Shown: in pieces, positions 5,680 to 7,633 of the stretch
How the letters are laid out: each line of letters begins with the position of its first letter
Position numbering within the stretch: position 1 is the first letter of the stretch
Source: Syntrophaceae bacterium UBA2192
GTDB lineage: Bacteria > Desulfobacterota > Syntrophia > Syntrophales > UBA2192
Direction of reading: 5' to 3'
NCBI GenBank assembly: GCA_002327315.1
Contig: DCVI01000199.1
Location: 287 to 7,919, forward strand
Length of the DNA: 7,633 bases
Notes under the pieces: generated by a model
Databases searched by the model: none
What the model saw: only the letters and a program-made list of their open reading frames with translations
Told to the model about the DNA's origin: nothing
Program-made: the position numbers and the translations under genes

Positions 5680-5982
5680 TCAAATTCCCCGGGCGGTCAT
5701 GACTGCGTCCGGCCTCAACTCCTCCAGTCCCGAGTAGGCCACGAGAATTCCTTCACCCCTGATCGGGGTGCCCATGTACTGCTCTTCTCCGCGAATGGAA
5801 GCCTCGGCGTGGCTCACGCGCACACCGGCAAAGAAACAGATCGCATGGAGCTGCGAGGCATGCTCCAGGCACCGTGCGATGATGTAATCGTCCTCGATGC
5901 GGCCTTTCTTCGGGTGGCAGGCCGTCCGGATGAGGACATGGCCAAGGGTGCCGTTCTTTCTGGCGATGATCTGGGGATTGAT
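5680..5982 (-). CDS. Unknown 100-aa protein, apparently starting at an AUC codon
   Basis: The minus-strand frame runs from codon 5982-5980 to the TGA at 5682-5680 with 100 uninterrupted codons and coding-like composition. I do not recognise the family. The product starts INPQIIARKNGTLGHVLIR, is mixed alpha/beta in character, has cysteines at 22, 38 and 49, and has no signal peptide or membrane segment. An in-frame TAA at 5997-5995 limits the start to the following few codons, and none of the first 50 is ATG, GTG or TTG. A near-perfect AAGGGAGGT ribosome site ends 5 bases before ATC (5982-5980), so ATC is the best candidate start. A base error for ATG, or a decayed gene, would also explain it. 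It is divergent from the operon beginning at 6128, and a strong terminator follows. Confidence 0.55.
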   Translation of the reverse strand: MNPQIIARKNGTLGHVLIRTACHPKKGRIEDDYIIARCLEHASQLHAICFFAGVRVSHAEASIRGEEQYMGTPIRGEGILVAYSGLEELRPDAVMTARGI

Positions 5983-5987
5983 CGAAA

Positions 5988-5996
5988 ACCTCCCTT
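5988..5996 (-). promoter_or_regulatory. Strong Shine-Dalgarno deciding the AUC start
   Basis: On the minus strand AAGGGAGGT (5996-5988) is nearly the full complement of the 16S rRNA 3' end. With TTTCG between, it places the ribosome on ATC at 5982-5980. The spacing is ideal for that codon and for no standard start codon in any frame. Confidence 0.6.
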
Positions 5997-6127
5997 ACAC
6001 AGTTCTCTTATCGGAAGAAACCCCGGAGAGGTTTAATCGCAAACACAGGCGGCATGTCCGATATTTCCCGTGAAAAAGAAGGGCGCCTCTGTTAAATAGA
6101 TGCATCGTTCTTCCCGGGAGACGCATC

Positions 6128-6448
6128 ATGAGCGAAGGATACAAGGACAGGATTGCCGACATCCTCAATGCCTCAGTCCGGATCGAGGAGAAAACGAGAG
6201 CGCTGACCAAGGCCCAGTTTTTGCGCGATCGGACCGTCCGAGTCGCTCTGGAAGAGGACCTCTTCCGGATTGGAACGGCCATTGAAATGCTTCCCGGGAA
6301 AATCAAGAAACGATATCCGGATATCGACTGGGAGACCTTGTCCCGGGCCGGCCCGACGGGCGACGATGAACTGTGGGATGTGGCAAGGAGCCAGGTTCCG
6401 GCTTTCGAAAAGCAGGTGAGACGGATCCTGTTCGATATTACCGATTGA
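6128..6448 (+). CDS. HepT/DUF86-like HEPN protein lacking its catalytic motif
   Basis: This 106-aa protein matches the HepT-like (DUF86) pattern: YKDRIADILNASVRIEEKT at the start, FLRDRTVRVALEEDLFRIGTAI in the middle, RYPDIDWETLS near 62-72 and ELWDVARSQVPAFEKQVRRIL at 81-101. In active HepT toxins an RNxxxHxYF-like stretch with the HEPN ribonuclease residues lies between the IxW segment and the ELWDV-like helix. Here it is replaced by RAGPTGDD (73-80), about 8 residues shorter than the family norm, with no His or Tyr. It is therefore predicted to lack RNase activity. No MntA-type nucleotidyltransferase partner (GSxxxG...SDxD) adjoins it. GGAG at 6117-6120 supports the ATG. It leads a tight operon with the hydrolase 12 bp downstream. 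It may have kept a binding role or be decaying. Confidence 0.7.
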   Translation: MSEGYKDRIADILNASVRIEEKTRALTKAQFLRDRTVRVALEEDLFRIGTAIEMLPGKIKKRYPDIDWETLSRAGPTGDDELWDVARSQVPAFEKQVRRILFDITD

Positions 6449-6460
6449 CGGAAGAACCTC

Positions 6461-7036
6461 ATGAAACCCGCTGTAGTCATCGTCGACATGCTCAAGGACA
6501 CCCTCGAGGGCGCCCATCCCATGCCCATCAAGGAACTGGGCCGCGAAATCGTGCCCGCCATCAACCGCCTGACGGATTTTGCCCGGGGCCGCTCCATTCC
6601 GGTGATCTTCTCCATGGACAGCTTCCTTCCGGGGGATTTCATCTTCCAGGGGAAGATGAAAAACCACTCCATCCGGGGGACGAAGGGGGCCGAGGTGACG
6701 GACCTGCTCACGCAGGCCGCAACGGATATCTATTCGCCCAAACGGCGCTTCAGCGCCTTTTACAAGACGGACATCGATCAGACGCTGCGGCTCTACGGGG
6801 CCGACACGGTGGTGCTCTGCGGCATCGCCACCCACTGGTGCGTCCTGTCGTCGGCCTTCGATGCCCTCTCGAACGACTTCCGCGTGGTCATCGTCGAGGA
6901 CTGCTGCGCGAGTTTCAGCCGCGAGATGCACAAAAACTGCCTCGACATCTATCGCAAGAACCCCCTCCAGCCTCTGCTGCGGGTCATGACGCTGGAGGCC
7001 TTCCTCGCGGAACTGGACGGGGGCAGGGAGGGGTAG
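6461..7036 (+). CDS. Isochorismatase-family cysteine hydrolase
   Basis: This 191-aa protein has the isochorismatase-like hydrolase fold, with the triad D9 (AVVIVDMLKD), K94 (IYSPKRRFSAF) and C127 (CGIATHWCVLSSAFDAL). The usual cis-peptide neighbourhood (GIATxWCV) and the conserved VVIVEDCCAS strand near 142-151 are present. Relatives hydrolyse small amides or vinyl ethers such as nicotinamide, N-carbamoyl compounds or isochorismate. The substrate cannot be read from sequence. It is cytosolic, with no signal peptide. Length is normal for the family. The ATG at 6461 is 12 bp after the stop of the HepT-like gene, with GGAAG just upstream (6450-6454). The next gene starts 4 bp after its stop, so the three genes are probably one transcript. 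Its functional link with the neighbours is unknown. Confidence 0.88.
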   Translation: MKPAVVIVDMLKDTLEGAHPMPIKELGREIVPAINRLTDFARGRSIPVIFSMDSFLPGDFIFQGKMKNHSIRGTKGAEVTDLLTQAATDIYSPKRRFSAFYKTDIDQTLRLYGADTVVLCGIATHWCVLSSAFDALSNDFRVVIVEDCCASFSREMHKNCLDIYRKNPLQPLLRVMTLEAFLAELDGGREG

Positions 7037-7040
7037 GGAC

Positions 7041-7418
7041 ATGCTGAAACTCAGCGTCCGGGAGTTCGACCGGGCCGTCCAGCGGGCAATCCGGCGCATC
7101 CCGCCGCAGATCCGGAAGCACCTCGACAACATGGTCATCTCCGTTCAGAAATGGCCCTCCCCGGAGCTTCTCGAGGAAATGGGGCTGCCTCCCGATGAGC
7201 CTCTCCTGGGCGTCTACACCGGGGCGTCGCTCATGGAGCGCTCCCACTTCGACACCCTGCAGTACCCCGACACGATCCAGATCTTCCAGGAGCCCCTGGA
7301 GGAGATGTGCGAGACCCTGGAGGAACTCGAGGAGGAGATCGAGATCACCGTGGTCCACGAGGTGGCCCACTTTATCGGGATGACGGAGGAGGAGCTGGCG
7401 AATCTGGGTTATGAATGA
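7041..7418 (+). CDS. Small zincin-like metallopeptidase-family protein (DUF1025/PF06262-like)
   Basis: This 125-aa protein carries HEVAHFIG at 106-113, an HExxH zinc-binding motif with H106, E107 and H110, followed by a GMTEEEL segment that fits the minimal zincin-like family (PF06262 type). The middle contains LLGVYTGASLMERS and DTIQIFQEPLEEM, which resemble this family's conserved middle strands. Such proteins are short, cytosolic and poorly characterised; proteolytic activity is presumed, not shown. The ATG is 4 bp after the hydrolase stop, with GGGAGGGG (7026-7033) as a strong ribosome site inside the end of that gene, so translation is coupled. No residue of the HExxH site is missing. 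Alternatively it may act only as a zinc-binding protein. Confidence 0.85.
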   Translation: MLKLSVREFDRAVQRAIRRIPPQIRKHLDNMVISVQKWPSPELLEEMGLPPDEPLLGVYTGASLMERSHFDTLQYPDTIQIFQEPLEEMCETLEELEEEIEITVVHEVAHFIGMTEEELANLGYE

Positions 7419-7430
7419 CCGCATACCTCT

Positions 7431-7482
7431 GTTCTCCTCCCCTGGTGGGAGGAGGAATTGAGGCAACGCGCCGCGTTGCCTC
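7431..7482. terminator. Two tandem hairpins ending the three-gene operon
   Basis: CTCCTCCC (7434-7441) pairs with GGGAGGAG (7447-7454) around CTGGT. GAGGCAACGC (7460-7469) pairs with GCGTTGCCTC (7473-7482) around GCC. They begin 16 bp after the metallopeptidase stop. Neither is followed by a T-run, so they could act as a Rho-dependent or roadblock terminator or an mRNA-stabilising end rather than a classical intrinsic terminator. Confidence 0.45.
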
Positions 7483-7504
7483 CCGGCAAGGAAAGGAGTT
7501 GGAC

Positions 7505-7633
7505 ATGAAGCGCTCCCCAGCCCGTTTCACGGGTAGATGGAGCGCCCCCGGTGGATACGGGGGAACGTTCCCCCTCACCTCAATCCTCTCCCGCGGAGGG
7601 GAGAGGAAGATTAAGGGGTTCGAGGTCGCTAGT
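7505..7633 (+). CDS. Doubtful ORF running off the right edge
   Basis: An ATG at 7505 has a good ribosome site (AAAGGAG, six bases before the ATG), and the frame is open for 43 codons to the window end. The text MKRSPARFTGRWSAPGGYGG continues into PLTSILSRGGERK, which is what the common CCTCTCCC...GGGAGAGG intergenic repeat gives when translated. The region is made of consecutive inverted repeats, so it is more likely non-coding. Only the ribosome site argues for a gene. Confidence 0.15.
   Translation, partial: MKRSPARFTGRWSAPGGYGGTFPLTSILSRGGERKIKGFEVAS
7510..7607. repeat. Ladder of inverted repeats, including a common intergenic repeat
   Basis: In order: GCGCTCC (7510-7516) with GGAGCGC (7539-7545), enclosing CCCGT (7521-7525) with ACGGG (7529-7533); CCCCCG (7545-7550) with CGGGGG (7558-7563); the perfect palindrome GGGGGAACGTTCCCCC (7559-7574), which competes with the previous stem; and TCCTCTCCC (7584-7592) with GGGAGAGGA (7599-7607). 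The last, with the preceding CCCCTCACCTCAA, looks like a widespread proteobacterial intergenic repeat. Confidence 0.7.

Noticed and set aside
5809..6036. 75-aa plus-strand ORF
   Set aside because: Opposite the 100-codon minus-strand gene and running into the divergent intergenic region; no ribosome site, and composition fits an antisense frame.
5995..7138. Minus-strand frames of 238 and 321 aa
   Set aside because: Antisense to the HepT-like, hydrolase and metallopeptidase genes, which have intact motifs on the plus strand.

Overview
The window reads as a piece of bacterial chromosome with a GC-rich coding style. The gene families, the dispersed GGATCCCCG...CGGGGATGAC hairpin repeats and the CCTCTCCC...GGGAGAGG intergenic repeat would fit a Desulfobacterota/deltaproteobacterial (Syntrophus-like) or related genome. 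That placement is an impression, not something the sequence proves. It is an accessory, defence-rich stretch that passes into a more ordinary small operon.

Left part (1-3252, + strand): the C-terminal end of a type III-style DNA methyltransferase (Mod), a hairpin terminator with a possible 31-codon mini-ORF just before it, then a complete 894-aa type III restriction helicase-nuclease (Res) with intact helicase motifs and a C-terminal PD...ExK nuclease site. Mod and Res form one restriction-modification system, but 246 bp and a terminator-like hairpin separate them, so Res probably has its own promoter.

Middle part (3253-5680): a mosaic of decayed CRISPR repeats, hairpin repeats and two VapBC-type toxin-antitoxin modules, both on the minus strand. 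The repeats resemble the type I-C family (ending in GTGGATTGAAAC), and no cas gene is in view. Remnants lie before the first module (three repeats, 3361-3524), between the modules (one, 4397-4429) and after the second (three, 5272-5424). In each place the last degenerate repeat runs at nearly the same offset into a GGATCC-centred hairpin element. The two toxin-antitoxin modules are thus bracketed by three copies of a composite 'CRISPR-repeat-like plus hairpin' unit. This is the most unusual arrangement in the window.

Right part (5528-7633): a minus-strand 100-codon gene of unknown function that appears to start at a non-standard AUC codon behind a very strong Shine-Dalgarno sequence and ends at a large hairpin terminator. 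Divergent from it is a tight + strand operon of three genes: a HepT/DUF86-like protein lacking its catalytic RNase motif, an isochorismatase-family cysteine hydrolase with its Asp-Lys-Cys triad intact, and a small HExxH metallopeptidase-family protein. The window ends in about 200 bp packed with consecutive inverted repeats, including a common intergenic repeat and a doubtful ORF running off the edge.
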